Shown here: in pieces, positions 9,712 to 18,208 of the stretch | How the letters are laid out: each line of letters starts with the position of its first letter | Numbering within the stretch: position 1 is the stretch's first letter | Assembly (NCBI GenBank): GCA_028284005.1 | Contig: JANQSO010000005.1 | Span: forward strand, 248,001-312,000 | Direction of reading: 5' to 3' | DNA from: Flavobacteriaceae bacterium | Lineage (GTDB): Bacteria; Bacteroidota; Bacteroidia; Flavobacteriales; Flavobacteriaceae | DNA length: 64,000 bases | The notes under the pieces: model-generated | What the model saw: the letters and a program-made list of their open reading frames with translations, nothing else | The model's database searches: none | Told to the model about the DNA's origin: nothing | Program-made: the position numbers and the translations under genes

Positions 9712-10517
9712 CGAATTCCCATTTTTTTTAGAACATCCTGTTTGTAGTTTTTACTTAAAGGGAAGGAGGCTCCGTCTTTCATTTTAATACTGAAGTCTCC
9801 CAGTCCTTCACTTATGATCTCTTTGATGTTTTTCATAGCAACAATAGCAGACCTGTTTATCCTCGAAAAATCATTTGGGTCTAACTGCTCAATAAATTGG
9901 CTCATAGATATCCTGTGTACGTGTTTTTCTCCTTTTATGGTATATATTTCGGCATAATATCCCGAAGACCTTATATATAATATCTCATCTGTTTTTATAA
10001 AATAGTACTTCTTCTTTTTTCTAAGTACCACCGAATCTAAATAGGAAGTTCTATTGTAGCCTTCTTTCTTTTTTTCCTCGTTAAAAAACTCCATGAGCTG
10101 TGACATTTTATTTTGAAACTTTTTCTTTCCGGTTAACTCCAGTTGTTTAACGCTCCTATCCAAAGCTTCAATAAATCGCTGTTTTTTATACGGTTTTAAT
10201 AAAAAATCGATGGCCTGAACTTCAAAGGCTTTTATAGCAAATGCATCAAAGGCTGTTACAAAAATAATAATGGGAATGATCTCCGGAGGAACTTGCTGTA
10301 AAACATCAAACCCGGTCATATCTGTCATTTTAATATCGAGAAATACAATGTCCGGCTTATTGTGGTTTAAAATGGTTATAGCTTCTTTTCCATTGGAAGC
10401 TTCAAATATTTCTGAATTGATGTCGCTTTCGTTCAAAAACTTTACAATGCGTTTTCTGGCCAGAGACTCATCATCTGCAATTAAAATTCTTAGTTGTTTC
10501 GAAGCAACCTCCTCCAT
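9708..10517 (-). CDS. LytTR-type response regulator
   Basis: A 269-residue response regulator. The receiver domain (about 8-125) has the acidic pair in LIADDESLARK, the phosphoacceptor Asp in DIVFLDIKMTDMTGFD, and the conserved Lys in FLLKPYKKQRF. The DNA-binding LytTR domain (about 165-269) contains VVLRKKKKYYFIKTDEILYI and NRSAIVAMKNIKEI. It is first in the operon, followed by the overlapping LytS-type kinase. Targets cannot be read from the window. Confidence 0.92.
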   Translation of the reverse strand: MEEVASKQLRILIADDESLARKRIVKFLNESDINSEIFEASNGKEAITILNHNKPDIVFLDIKMTDMTGFDVLQQVPPEIIPIIIFVTAFDAFAIKAFEVQAIDFLLKPYKKQRFIEALDRSVKQLELTGKKKFQNKMSQLMEFFNEEKKKEGYNRTSYLDSVVLRKKKKYYFIKTDEILYIRSSGYYAEIYTIKGEKHVHRISMSQFIEQLDPNDFSRINRSAIVAMKNIKEIISEGLGDFSIKMKDGASFPLSKNYKQDVLKKMGIR

Positions 10518-10809
10518 TTTTTATTCTTTTAAAAATAACATTCGTTACGAAATAAAGATACCAAGATTTTATCTATGGTAAAATGATGCCAGTTCTTCAA
10601 ATTTAGATACAACCTATATATAAAGTGATATTAACAAAAGGCGTTTTAGAATATACCCGTATAAAAAATAATCTTTTATATGTGTTTTACATCAAAACCT
10701 GGCCTCTTTATATCATTTTAGCTTTTGCCTGTGTTTCTTTTCAGAATATTTGTTCTAAAAGGGAGTATACACTTTAAAAACTCACCCATATCACCTTAAT
10801 TTTTACGTT
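10518..10809. other. Intergenic region between divergent LytTR operon and FG-GAP gene
   Basis: About 290 bases between two divergent genes. It is AT-rich with no convincing open frame, RNA gene or hairpin with a T-run. It should hold the promoters for both directions, but I could not fix a clean TTTG/TAnnTTTG pair. Confidence 0.4.
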
Positions 10810-12573
10810 ATGAAAAAAACACTATCTATCTTTATGCTACTTGGAATGGTTTGCATCCCTGTAACATTTTCTCAATCTTTTGAAGAAGTTTTCTTTCCGG
10901 ATATTTCTGACACCCCTTCGGCATCCAGAAGTGCAAATTTTATAGATGTCAACAAAGATGGTTGGGATGATATATTTATTACCAATGGTCCTTTTGGCGG
11001 ACAAAACAATATGCTATATATAAACAATCGAAATGGAACTTTTACAACGGTTACCAGCGATATCATTGTAAATGATAATGACCGCAGTGACGGTGCCAGC
11101 TTTGCAGATGCAGATAACGACGGTGACCTGGATGCTTTCGTAGTTACTTATGGTGCTAATGGACAAGGGAAAAAGAATTATTTCTACCGCAATAATGGTG
11201 ATGGTTCTTTTGTCTATGAGCCGGCAATTGCAATGGGGCTCCCCCTTACCTACTCAGAAACAGCAAATTGGATAGATGTAAATAACGATCAAGACCTGGA
11301 CCTGTATTTTACAAATAGTTATCAAAGCCTGAATAACAGATATTTTGAAAACCTTGGAGATGGTTCTTTTCAAGCTATTACAAATCTATCCATTACCAGT
11401 GAAAGCTTACCCTCCCGGTCCATTGATTGGGTAGATTATGATGGAGATGGAGACAATGATCTATTCATTACCAATCAAGGAAGCTCAAATAACAATGAGA
11501 AAAACTCATTATTTAGAAACGACGGTCCAAATAATTTCACGCAAATTACCAATTTGGCAATTGTACAAGATTTAAAGAACTCTGTAGGTAGTTCCTGGGA
11601 AGATATTGATAATGATGGAGATTTCGACCTGTTTGTGGCAAACTTCAACAATAATGGCCAGGCAAATCAACTCTTTATAAATAATAACGGAACATTTACA
11701 GAAGATGTCGGTTCTGTAATTGCTTCAGTGGCTACCAATTCTTTTGGCTCTTCTTTTGGAGATGTGGATAATGACGGCGACCTGGACCTATTGGTATGTA
11801 ACGCCTATTTAAACAGTCAAAATACAAACTTCTTATATATTAATAACGGATCCGGGGGCTTCAGCTTAGATACTACAAGTGACCTTTCCAATCATCAGGG
11901 ATGGTCCTTTGGTTGTGCATTTGGAGATTATGATAATGACGGCTGGCTGGATGTCCTTCTGGCAAATAATTTAAATGACAATCAAAGTAATTCGGTATTT
12001 CGCAATACGGGTACAGGAAACAACTGGGTTAAAATACGCTTTGTTGGAACACAATCCAATTATTCGGCTGTAGGAGCTAAGATAAGGCTGCGAAGTACCA
12101 TCAACGGGAATGAAACCTGGCAAACACGAAAGATAACCGCAGCATCGGGCTATTGTAGTCAGAATAGTTATACCGTACATTTTGGACTGGGAAATACAAC
12201 CCTAATAGATGAGATAGAAGTAAGCTGGCCCTCGGGTTTAGTTGAAACATATTCTAATACAGCAGTTAATGGAATCTATACTGCCGTAGAAGGCGACGGG
12301 GTTTTGGGAAACGAAGAAATTGAATTCTCAAAGTTTACAATTACCCCCAATCCGGTTATAGACTCAATTACCATAACCCCTCCGGCATTCAGTGAATTTG
12401 ATGCACTAACATTTGAAGCTTATTCAATACAAGGAATGCTTATTGAAAAAAGAGTCATGAACAGCAAAGAAAAAAATATTATAGACCTGTCATCATTTGC
12501 ATCCGGAACATATCTGTACGTTATCAAGGACAAAAATAAAATTGTAGATTCGGGTAAATTTTTAAAAGAATGA
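10810..12573 (+). CDS. Secreted FG-GAP/VCBS repeat protein with ASPIC/UnbV domain and T9SS sorting signal
   Basis: A 587-residue secreted protein. A signal peptide (about 1-21, ending TFSQS) is followed by seven calcium-loop FG-GAP/VCBS repeats, each with a DxDxDGxxD-type core such as DVNKDGWDDIFI, DADNDGDLDAFV, DIDNDGDFDLFV and DYDNDGWLDVLL. This part should fold as a beta-propeller. An ASPIC/UnbV domain follows (about 400-485, with GAKIRLRS and IDEIEVSWPSG). The last ~80 residues are a type A T9SS sorting domain (FTITPNPVIDS ... GTYLYVIKD), predicting surface attachment or release. Function is probably surface binding or recognition. The stop overlaps the next gene start by 4 bases. Confidence 0.88.
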   Translation: MKKTLSIFMLLGMVCIPVTFSQSFEEVFFPDISDTPSASRSANFIDVNKDGWDDIFITNGPFGGQNNMLYINNRNGTFTTVTSDIIVNDNDRSDGASFADADNDGDLDAFVVTYGANGQGKKNYFYRNNGDGSFVYEPAIAMGLPLTYSETANWIDVNNDQDLDLYFTNSYQSLNNRYFENLGDGSFQAITNLSITSESLPSRSIDWVDYDGDGDNDLFITNQGSSNNNEKNSLFRNDGPNNFTQITNLAIVQDLKNSVGSSWEDIDNDGDFDLFVANFNNNGQANQLFINNNGTFTEDVGSVIASVATNSFGSSFGDVDNDGDLDLLVCNAYLNSQNTNFLYINNGSGGFSLDTTSDLSNHQGWSFGCAFGDYDNDGWLDVLLANNLNDNQSNSVFRNTGTGNNWVKIRFVGTQSNYSAVGAKIRLRSTINGNETWQTRKITAASGYCSQNSYTVHFGLGNTTLIDEIEVSWPSGLVETYSNTAVNGIYTAVEGDGVLGNEEIEFSKFTITPNPVIDSITITPPAFSEFDALTFEAYSIQGMLIEKRVMNSKEKNIIDLSSFASGTYLYVIKDKNKIVDSGKFLKE

Positions 12574-13394
12574 AGATTCGCATAATCACATTTTTTCTTT
12601 TATTGGTTATTCTGGGATGCAACAATAATAATCCTTCAGATATTGAAATTATTGAATCAGATAATACTCCTAAAATATCAATTTTAGGAGTATTTCACTT
12701 TGCCGGAACCAGTGATTATTCATCTGTTACTTTTGACAATTTAGAATCGGAAAAACGTCAAAAAGAGATCTTTGAGATCATAGAAAAGATAGAAAAATTC
12801 AAGCCAACAAAAATACTTGTTGAATATCCCTTCAATAAATCCGAAAAACTAGATAGCCTGTACAACTCATATGTAAACAATAAGTACCAATTATCCATCA
12901 ATGAAATTGACCAGATAGGGTTTAGACTTGCTAAAAAGTTGAGCCATAAGCATATCTATGCTATAGACCACACTTTATCGCTCCCTTTCAATGAACTGAT
13001 AAAATTTGCCGAAAAGTATGATGAGGAGCGGTTAAATACCTTATTAAGGTCTGTAAAAGAACAAGATAAAATAGAATCTGAATACCTGGCAGAAAATACA
13101 CTGCTCAAATATCTAATTTTTAGGAATTCAGAAAAAGAAGATATAAGGAACAAGGACCAATACCTAAATCAAACCGCAAAATTTGTCAATGATTCCACCT
13201 ACATAGGGTCGAAATTTGTTTCCAAATGGTGGGAGCGAAACCTCATGATCATGTCCAATATAGACATGGTTACAAAAAAAGATGACAGAATACTTGTGAT
13301 CATCGGGGCTGCACACAGAGCACTTTTAAAAGACTTTTTTGAGGATAGAACAGACATCGAATATGTAGAAATCCAAAAGTTCTTAAAGGATTAG
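12570..13394 (+). CDS. DUF5694 (TraB/ChaN-like) lipoprotein
   Basis: A 274-residue predicted lipoprotein: the N-terminus MKIRIITFFLLLVILGCNN has a lipobox ending LGC at Cys17. The body matches the DUF5694 type, with ISILGVFHFAGTSDY (about 35-49), KPTKILVEYPF (about 77-87), YAIDHTLSLPF and a C-terminal ILVIIGAAHRALLKDFF. The spaced His, Glu and His residues are like those of TraB/ChaN proteins, some of which are metal-dependent hydrolases, but activity is unproven. It begins inside the stop of the FG-GAP gene, so the pair is probably co-expressed. Confidence 0.7.
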   Translation: MKIRIITFFLLLVILGCNNNNPSDIEIIESDNTPKISILGVFHFAGTSDYSSVTFDNLESEKRQKEIFEIIEKIEKFKPTKILVEYPFNKSEKLDSLYNSYVNNKYQLSINEIDQIGFRLAKKLSHKHIYAIDHTLSLPFNELIKFAEKYDEERLNTLLRSVKEQDKIESEYLAENTLLKYLIFRNSEKEDIRNKDQYLNQTAKFVNDSTYIGSKFVSKWWERNLMIMSNIDMVTKKDDRILVIIGAAHRALLKDFFEDRTDIEYVEIQKFLKD

Positions 13395-13481
13395 AGGCTA
13401 AAAGAATATTATAAATAAACTTATCTCCCCAGCCTGTAAAAATTATTCAGGTTTTATATCTTTAGAAGATATTTTGTTCCA

Positions 13482-14426
13482 TTGAAAATACTTCATTTAG
13501 ATACCAATCACCCATTACTTTTAGAAAAGCTGGAAGCGGCCGGATTTATTAATGAAGAGAATTACACCTCTTCAGAACAGGAAATCAAAAGGAGTATCCA
13601 TTCTTATGAGGGAATTGTAATACGCAGCAGGTTTAAAATTGATCGCAATTTCCTTGATGCTGCTACCAAATTAAAATTTATTGCCCGTGTAGGTGCAGGT
13701 TTGGAGAGTATTGATATTGAATATGCCGAAAAGAAAGGAGTACATCTTATTTCGGCGCCGGAAGGAAACCGAAACGCAGTGGGGGAACATGCCCTGGGAA
13801 TGCTACTTTCCTTGTTCAATAACCTAAAGAAAGCAGATGCCGAAATTCGCAATGGCCTATGGAATAGAGAAGAAAACCGCGGGATTGAGTTAGATGGAAA
13901 AACTGTTGGGATTATAGGTTATGGTAATATGGGAAATGCCTTTGCAAAAAAACTGCGTGGTTTTAATTGCGAAGTGATCTGTTATGATATTAAAGAAAAT
14001 GTTGGCAATGATAATGCGCAACAAGTATCGTTAGAAATACTTCAGCAACGAGCAGATGTGTTGAGCTTACATACTCCCTGGACCCCATTGACCGATAAAA
14101 TGGTAAATTCTGAATTCATTCAGAGGTTTCATAAACCTTTCTGGTTAATTAATACGGCACGTGGTAAAAGTGTCGTCACAGCAGATCTTGTTTTGGCTTT
14201 AAGGGAAGGAAAGATCCTTGGTGCAGGATTAGATGTTCTGGAATACGAAAAAAGTTCGTTCGAATCGCTTTTCGATTCTGAAGAATTGCCACAGACCTTA
14301 AAAGAATTACTTGCTATGGACAATGTGATCTTAAGCCCTCATATTGCAGGGTGGACGTTTGAAAGCAAAGAGAAATTGGCAAATGTAATTGCCGATAAAA
14401 TAATTCGTAATTTTTCAAAGCTTTAA
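13482..14426 (+). CDS. NAD-dependent 2-hydroxyacid dehydrogenase (phosphoglycerate dehydrogenase-like)
   Basis: A 314-residue D-isomer-specific 2-hydroxyacid dehydrogenase. The NAD-binding fold is seen as GKTVGIIGYGNMGNAFAKKL (about 143-162), with the family's Arg in LINTARGKSVV, a Glu in the following GAGLDVLE segment, and the catalytic His in ILSPHIAGWTFES. Residues KFIARVGAGLESID match the SerA-type substrate domain. The length is that of the short SerA form lacking the C-terminal ACT domain. Substrate could be 3-phosphoglycerate or another 2-hydroxyacid. The start is a TTG at 13482, because no ATG precedes the conserved N-terminus. Confidence 0.82.
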   Translation: MKILHLDTNHPLLLEKLEAAGFINEENYTSSEQEIKRSIHSYEGIVIRSRFKIDRNFLDAATKLKFIARVGAGLESIDIEYAEKKGVHLISAPEGNRNAVGEHALGMLLSLFNNLKKADAEIRNGLWNREENRGIELDGKTVGIIGYGNMGNAFAKKLRGFNCEVICYDIKENVGNDNAQQVSLEILQQRADVLSLHTPWTPLTDKMVNSEFIQRFHKPFWLINTARGKSVVTADLVLALREGKILGAGLDVLEYEKSSFESLFDSEELPQTLKELLAMDNVILSPHIAGWTFESKEKLANVIADKIIRNFSKL

Positions 14427-14445
14427 ATAGAATCTGCACACCCTA

Positions 14446-14865
14446 ATGAAAAAGACGGTCCTCCTTTTCGGTATTTTAATTCTGGCAATCTTAACCCTTT
14501 TTCAGCTTAGCAAGTATTCCGTGGTAACAGGAGACCTTTCTATTGAGTTGATCATTGCAGTTATGGCAATTGTGTTCTTTTTTATTGGAATTTATATCAA
14601 TAAGAAAGTATATAGGACTTCCATTAAAAAGAAGGCTGAGGTCAATTCAAAAAAAATTAAGGAGCTTCAAATTAGCCCTCGAGAATATGAGGTCCTTTGT
14701 GAAATTGTAAAAGGAGCTTCCAATAAAGAAATTGCCGAAACTCTCTTTGTTTCGGAAAGTACTGTAAAAACACATGTTTCCAATGTTCTTTTAAAGCTTA
14801 ATGCAAAGCGGCGAACACAAGCCATACAAATTGCCAAAGAGTTAAATATCATCCCCGAATTTTAA
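14446..14865 (+). CDS. Membrane-anchored LuxR-type HTH regulator
   Basis: A 139-residue protein with two transmembrane helices (about 4-22 and 31-53) and a C-terminal LuxR/FixJ-type helix-turn-helix (about 75-139): LQISPREYEVLCEIVKGASN, KEIAETLFVSESTVKTHVSNV, then LLKLNAKRRTQAI. It lacks a receiver domain, so any input must come through the membrane segment or another protein. The genes that follow (DUF4199, VOC, TM2) are a recurring flavobacterial neighbourhood and may be its targets. An inverted repeat lies immediately downstream. Confidence 0.85.
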   Translation: MKKTVLLFGILILAILTLFQLSKYSVVTGDLSIELIIAVMAIVFFFIGIYINKKVYRTSIKKKAEVNSKKIKELQISPREYEVLCEIVKGASNKEIAETLFVSESTVKTHVSNVLLKLNAKRRTQAIQIAKELNIIPEF

Positions 14866-14870
14866 AATCG

Positions 14871-14901
14871 TACTAAATTTAATGTATTTGGTACTTTAGT
14901 A
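14871..14901. promoter_or_regulatory. Inverted repeat upstream of the DUF4199 gene
   Basis: TACTAAA (14871-14877) and its exact reverse complement TTTAGTA (14895-14901) are separated by 17 bases, just after the LuxR-type gene and before the DUF4199 start. It could be an operator, perhaps for the preceding regulator; no T-run follows, so it is not a terminator. Confidence 0.3.
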
Positions 14902-14958
14902 TGAGTCTTGTTTTGCGAGTATCTTGTACGTTTGGATAAAATTAAAGAACTCATCAAT

Positions 14959-15417
14959 ATGAAAACAACAGTAATTAAATTTGGTATTTATGGCCTTTTG
15001 GCCGCAGCACTACTTTTTCTGGCAGCTTTGGTCCTGGGAAAAGAACTGAGCTTTAGTACTCAAGAAGTTATTGGCTACATATCTATGGTAGTTTCACTTT
15101 CTTTTGTTTTCTTCGGAATTAAAAGTTACAGGGATAAGGTAAACAACGGTAGTGTTACATTTGGAAAAGCATTTACTATCGGGATTCTAATTAGCCTTTT
15201 TGCTGGGCTTGGTTTTGGCATAGTAGATTATATCTATACCACAGTGATCAATCCCGATTTTATGGAACAATATATTGAAACTATGAGGTCACAGGGGCTT
15301 GAAGGTGAAATTCCAACATATAGTAATGGATTTTTAGCACTAATTATGTTCTTAACGGTAGCTGTCATTGGAATTATGATCTCTTTACTGTCTGCATTAG
15401 TATTGAAAAAAAATTAA
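14959..15417 (+). CDS. DUF4199 membrane protein
   Basis: A protein of 152 residues with four hydrophobic helices (about 5-26, 36-55, 68-90 and 122-148), matching DUF4199 of Bacteroidota. I start it at the ATG at 14959 (MKTTVIKFGIYG) and not at the in-frame TTG at 14908, because the 17 extra residues are polar and precede the usual family start. The function is unknown. It follows the LuxR-type regulator and precedes the VOC gene by 14 bases. Confidence 0.75.
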   Translation: MKTTVIKFGIYGLLAAALLFLAALVLGKELSFSTQEVIGYISMVVSLSFVFFGIKSYRDKVNNGSVTFGKAFTIGILISLFAGLGFGIVDYIYTTVINPDFMEQYIETMRSQGLEGEIPTYSNGFLALIMFLTVAVIGIMISLLSALVLKKN

Positions 15418-15431
15418 ACAAATAACAACAT

Positions 15432-15818
15432 ATGAAAAACAGAGTTACAGGATTAGGTGGGTTTTTCTTTAAAACAAAGGATCCCGATGGAATTAAAAAT
15501 TGGTACAATACCCATTTGGGCTTAAATACAGATGCATACGGTTGTACCTTCTGGTGGAAAGATGATGAAGGTAACAAATGCTCCACGCAGTGGAGCCCCT
15601 TTAAAGAGGACACACAGTACTTTGCGCCAAGTAAAAAGGAATTCATGATGAATTTTCGTGTTGAAAATTTAGTTGAATTATTGGCTGTTCTAAAAGAGGA
15701 GGGTGTCACGGTAGTGGGAGAGGTTGAAGAGTATGAGTATGGTAAATTTGGATGGATCGTTGATCCCGAAGGAAATAAGATAGAGCTTTGGGAACCTATT
15801 GATAGTGCATTCGAGTAA
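15432..15818 (+). CDS. VOC family (glyoxalase-like) protein
   Basis: A 128-residue vicinal-oxygen-chelate protein. It opens with VTGLGGFFFKTKDPDGIKNW, typical of the first beta-alpha-beta module, and closes with YGKFGWIVDPEGNKIELWEP, which contains the Glu metal ligand of the second module. Members include glyoxalases, dioxygenases and resistance proteins; no substrate can be assigned. It is 14 bases downstream of the DUF4199 gene and probably shares its transcript. Confidence 0.82.
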   Translation: MKNRVTGLGGFFFKTKDPDGIKNWYNTHLGLNTDAYGCTFWWKDDEGNKCSTQWSPFKEDTQYFAPSKKEFMMNFRVENLVELLAVLKEEGVTVVGEVEEYEYGKFGWIVDPEGNKIELWEPIDSAFE

Positions 15819-15914
15819 AGCATATAGGTTGATCATTAAATTTATGGAAATTCAGGTTTATTCGCTTGAAAAAATTTTATACATTTAACATTCAACTAAA
15901 TACAATCTACGATC

Positions 15915-16316
15915 ATGGAAGAAAATAACAACAATGAAGGTTACGACAGTACTAAGGATACCACGGAAGATGCAGCTGAAAATATGAAGCAGGAGGCAAA
16001 GAGTACTGCCGAAGAATTTAAAGAAGGATGGAACCAGGCTACTTCAAGCGGTGATAATAAAAAGATCATGGCCGGAATATTAGGTATTGTACTAGGCGCC
16101 TTTGGAGTTCATAAATTTATACTGGGATATAATAAAGAAGGTATTATCCTTTTAGCATTAACTTTGGTTGGAATTGCTACTTCATGTTTGTTTTTTGGAG
16201 TATTCCTTTATATGGCAGCGGGTATCGTAGGCCTAATTGAAGGAATTATATACCTTACCAAAAGTGACGAAGAGTTTTATCAAACCTATCAGGTAGGTAA
16301 AAAACCTTGGTTCTAA
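15915..16316 (+). CDS. TM2 domain protein
   Basis: A 133-residue protein. An acidic, Asn/Glu-rich N-terminal half (1-50) includes a helical stretch resembling stress-type repeats (MKQEAKSTAEEFKEGW). The TM2 domain follows (about 51-118): KIMAGILGIVLGAFGVHKFI, LGYNKEGIILL, two transmembrane helices and a GLIEGIIYL end. TM2 proteins are integral inner-membrane proteins without a defined function. A strong intrinsic terminator follows at once. Confidence 0.82.
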   Translation: MEENNNNEGYDSTKDTTEDAAENMKQEAKSTAEEFKEGWNQATSSGDNKKIMAGILGIVLGAFGVHKFILGYNKEGIILLALTLVGIATSCLFFGVFLYMAAGIVGLIEGIIYLTKSDEEFYQTYQVGKKPWF

Positions 16317-16322
16317 AAAATT

Positions 16323-16358
16323 AAAGCCTTTGAAAAAAACACCCAAAGGCTTTTTTAT
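16323..16358 (+). terminator. Rho-independent terminator after the TM2 gene
   Basis: A perfect 9-bp stem, AAGCCTTTG (16324-16332) with CAAAGGCTT (16344-16352), closes an 11-base A-rich loop and is followed by TTTTATTT. It lies 7 bases after the TM2 stop. Confidence 0.85.
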
Positions 16359-16375
16359 TTCAATTATTCATCGTA

Positions 16376-16387
16376 ATATTGCAATAT
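16376..16387. promoter_or_regulatory. Candidate ArsR operator
   Basis: ATATTGCAATAT is a perfect 12-bp palindrome 14 bases upstream of the arsR ATG, inside the likely promoter. AT-rich dyads of this kind at this position are typical operators of ArsR/SmtB repressors, so autoregulation is likely. No binding data are visible. Confidence 0.5.
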
Positions 16388-16401
16388 ATAAATATAATAT
16401 T

Positions 16402-16725
16402 ATGGGAGTTTCAAAAAGACATATACATTCGGTAAGTGTAAATCAACTGGCAGACCTGGCAAAGGTGCTTTCGCATCCGGCACGTATTTCTATCCTCAAT
16501 TACATTGGTGATTGTGAAGGGTGTTTGTGTAAAGATATTTCAGAGAAGATTCGACTTTCACAACCCACTACTTCGCAGCATTTGCAGGTGATCAAAAAAT
16601 CCGGCCTGTTAAAAAGCAAGTATGAAGGGAAGAGCCAGTATTACACTATTAATAAGGATCGCTTAACGACTTTAAAAGAACTATTTCATGACTTTTTTGA
16701 GACAACCGAACAAAAATGTTGTTAA
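16402..16725 (+). CDS. arsR: ArsR/SmtB family metalloregulatory repressor
   Basis: A 107-residue winged-helix repressor. The core is VNQLADLAKVLSHPARISIL (about 13-32), a Cys-rich DCEGCLCKDISEKI segment in the position of the arsenite-sensing helix, and the recognition helix LSQPTTSQHLQVIKKSGLL. A Cys pair ends the protein (EQKCC). I start it at the ATG at 16402: the longer frame from 16330 would begin inside the terminator of the TM2 gene. It heads the arsenic-type operon (DUF6428, GNAT-ArsC) and probably represses it in the absence of As(III) or another thiophilic metalloid. Confidence 0.88.
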   Translation: MGVSKRHIHSVSVNQLADLAKVLSHPARISILNYIGDCEGCLCKDISEKIRLSQPTTSQHLQVIKKSGLLKSKYEGKSQYYTINKDRLTTLKELFHDFFETTEQKCC

Positions 16726-16742
16726 CCTAAACTATAACTCTT

Positions 16743-17234
16743 ATGAAAACGCAGGAATTATTACAACTACTGGAAACAAATAAGGACAAAGCTTTATTAT
16801 TCGAATATGCCCCTAACCAATTGGTAGGAGCAAACTATCACATAACAGAGGTAAAGCATATTGCTATCAACTCTGTAGACTGTGGCGCAAGGGCAGATGC
16901 CTGGAACGAAACCATAGTACAATTATGGGAAAGTCCGTCAGAGATCGGTAAAACCGAATATATGACTACATACAAGGCATTGAGCATCTTTAAAAAAGTA
17001 GGAAGCATGAAGCCTTACGATTTAGATTCGGAAGTAAAATTTGAATACGGTAATTCGTTATTTCACACTGCACAACTATTTGTTAACGATTACGAAATAC
17101 ACAATAAGCAATTACTGCTGAAATTAGCTGTTGAAAAAACCGATTGTAAAGCGAAGGAAGCTTGCGGTGTAACTGAAACAGAAGCAGTAACAGCAGATGC
17201 TTCATGTTGTACTCCAGAAAGCGGATGCTGTTAA
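16743..17234 (+). CDS. DUF6428 family protein with Cys-rich tail
   Basis: A 163-residue protein matching DUF6428, found in Bacteroidota next to arsR. The body has FEYAPNQLVGANYHITEVKH (about 20-39) and VDCGARADAWNETIVQLWES. The C-terminal ~30 residues hold seven cysteines, including CCTPESGCC at the very end, a likely thiol site for arsenite or another soft metal. The family's function is not established. The next gene starts 1 base after its stop, so it is co-translated with the GNAT-ArsC fusion. Confidence 0.75.
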   Translation: MKTQELLQLLETNKDKALLFEYAPNQLVGANYHITEVKHIAINSVDCGARADAWNETIVQLWESPSEIGKTEYMTTYKALSIFKKVGSMKPYDLDSEVKFEYGNSLFHTAQLFVNDYEIHNKQLLLKLAVEKTDCKAKEACGVTETEAVTADASCCTPESGCC

Positions 17235-17235
17235 A

Positions 17236-18162
17236 ATGAAAATAACAAAGTTACAAAAGGAGCATTACCCTGCAGTCTCAAAAATATACTTGGAAGGTTT
17301 AGCCACGGGTATTGCTTCTTTTGAAACCAAAGTGCCATCCTGGGAAGAATGGAATGAAAAGTTTCTTAAAGCTTGCAGGTATATAGCTATTGAAAATAAT
17401 AAGGTGGTTGCCTGGTGTGCCCTAAGTGCGGTTTCTAAGCGTAAAGTTTATAAAGGAGTCGCTGAAGACACCATTTACGTAGCTTCAGAATTTCAGGGAA
17501 AAGGAATAGGAAAGACCTTATTACAGCATTTGATTTCCGAAAGTGAGGCTGCAGGATTCTGGACCTTACAAGCAGGAATTTTTTCACAGAACAAAGCAAG
17601 CATTAAATTACACGAGGAGTGTGGATTCAGGATCATGGGCTTTCGCGAAAAGGTTGCCGAAAGAGATGGTATATGGCACGATAATATCCTCATGGAACGT
17701 CGAAGTAAAAAAGTAAATTATATGAAAAATATCTTGGTCCTTTGTACCGGAAATAGTTGCAGAAGCCAGATGGCTCATGGTTATTTAAAGCACTTTTCCA
17801 AAGGAATCGCAGCCGTCTACAGTGCAGGTATTGAAACACATGGTCTTAATCCCGGAGCCGTAAAAACCATGATAAATGATGGTATCGATATCTCAGATCA
17901 TACATCCAATCATGTAGATGAGTACCAGGGAATAAACTGGGACTATATCATTACCGTCTGTGACCACGCAAATGAAAACTGTCCTTTTATCCCTGCTCCA
18001 AATGCAAAACGATTGCATCAAAACTTCAGCGATCCTTCCAAAGTGGATGGTTCGGAAAAAGAAATTACTGAAGCTTTTGTAAAAACCCGGGACGAAATAA
18101 AAAAGTATTGTAAGGACTTTGTCGCTCAATATTTGGTACAAGTACGCGGGAATGGGTTGTAA
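17236..18162 (+). CDS. Fused GNAT acetyltransferase (ArsN/Pat-like) - thioredoxin-type arsenate reductase
   Basis: A 308-residue two-domain protein. Residues 1-160 are a GNAT of the phosphinothricin/arsinothricin acetyltransferase type, with TGIASFETKVPSWEEW, acetyl-CoA loop EFQGKGIGKTLL and NKASIKLHEECGFRIMGFRE. Residues 163-308 are a low-molecular-weight phosphatase-type ArsC: the CX5R P-loop LCTGNSCRSQM (Cys170, Arg176) and the resolving pair in TVCDHANENCP (Cys242, Cys249), so arsenate reduction with thioredoxin is expected. The start at 17236 follows the DUF6428 stop by 1 base; the longer frame from 17197 overlaps it. The join lies at an A6 run (17707-17712); one base fewer would give a stop just before the ArsC Met at 17722, so the fusion may be recent or a sequencing artefact. 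Confidence 0.82.
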   Translation: MKITKLQKEHYPAVSKIYLEGLATGIASFETKVPSWEEWNEKFLKACRYIAIENNKVVAWCALSAVSKRKVYKGVAEDTIYVASEFQGKGIGKTLLQHLISESEAAGFWTLQAGIFSQNKASIKLHEECGFRIMGFREKVAERDGIWHDNILMERRSKKVNYMKNILVLCTGNSCRSQMAHGYLKHFSKGIAAVYSAGIETHGLNPGAVKTMINDGIDISDHTSNHVDEYQGINWDYIITVCDHANENCPFIPAPNAKRLHQNFSDPSKVDGSEKEITEAFVKTRDEIKKYCKDFVAQYLVQVRGNGL

Positions 18163-18208
18163 AGAATTAGTTGTTTAAATTTTATATATTTAGGCTAACT
18201 TGCTTCGC

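Noticed and set aside
15374-15823. A 149-residue minus-strand frame across the VOC gene
   Set aside because: Shadow of the VOC gene; it has no recognisable domain and overlaps the ends of two real genes.
16330-16401. N-terminal extension of arsR from 16330
   Set aside because: The extra residues would be encoded within the upstream terminator hairpin and operator region, and the ArsR fold is complete without them.
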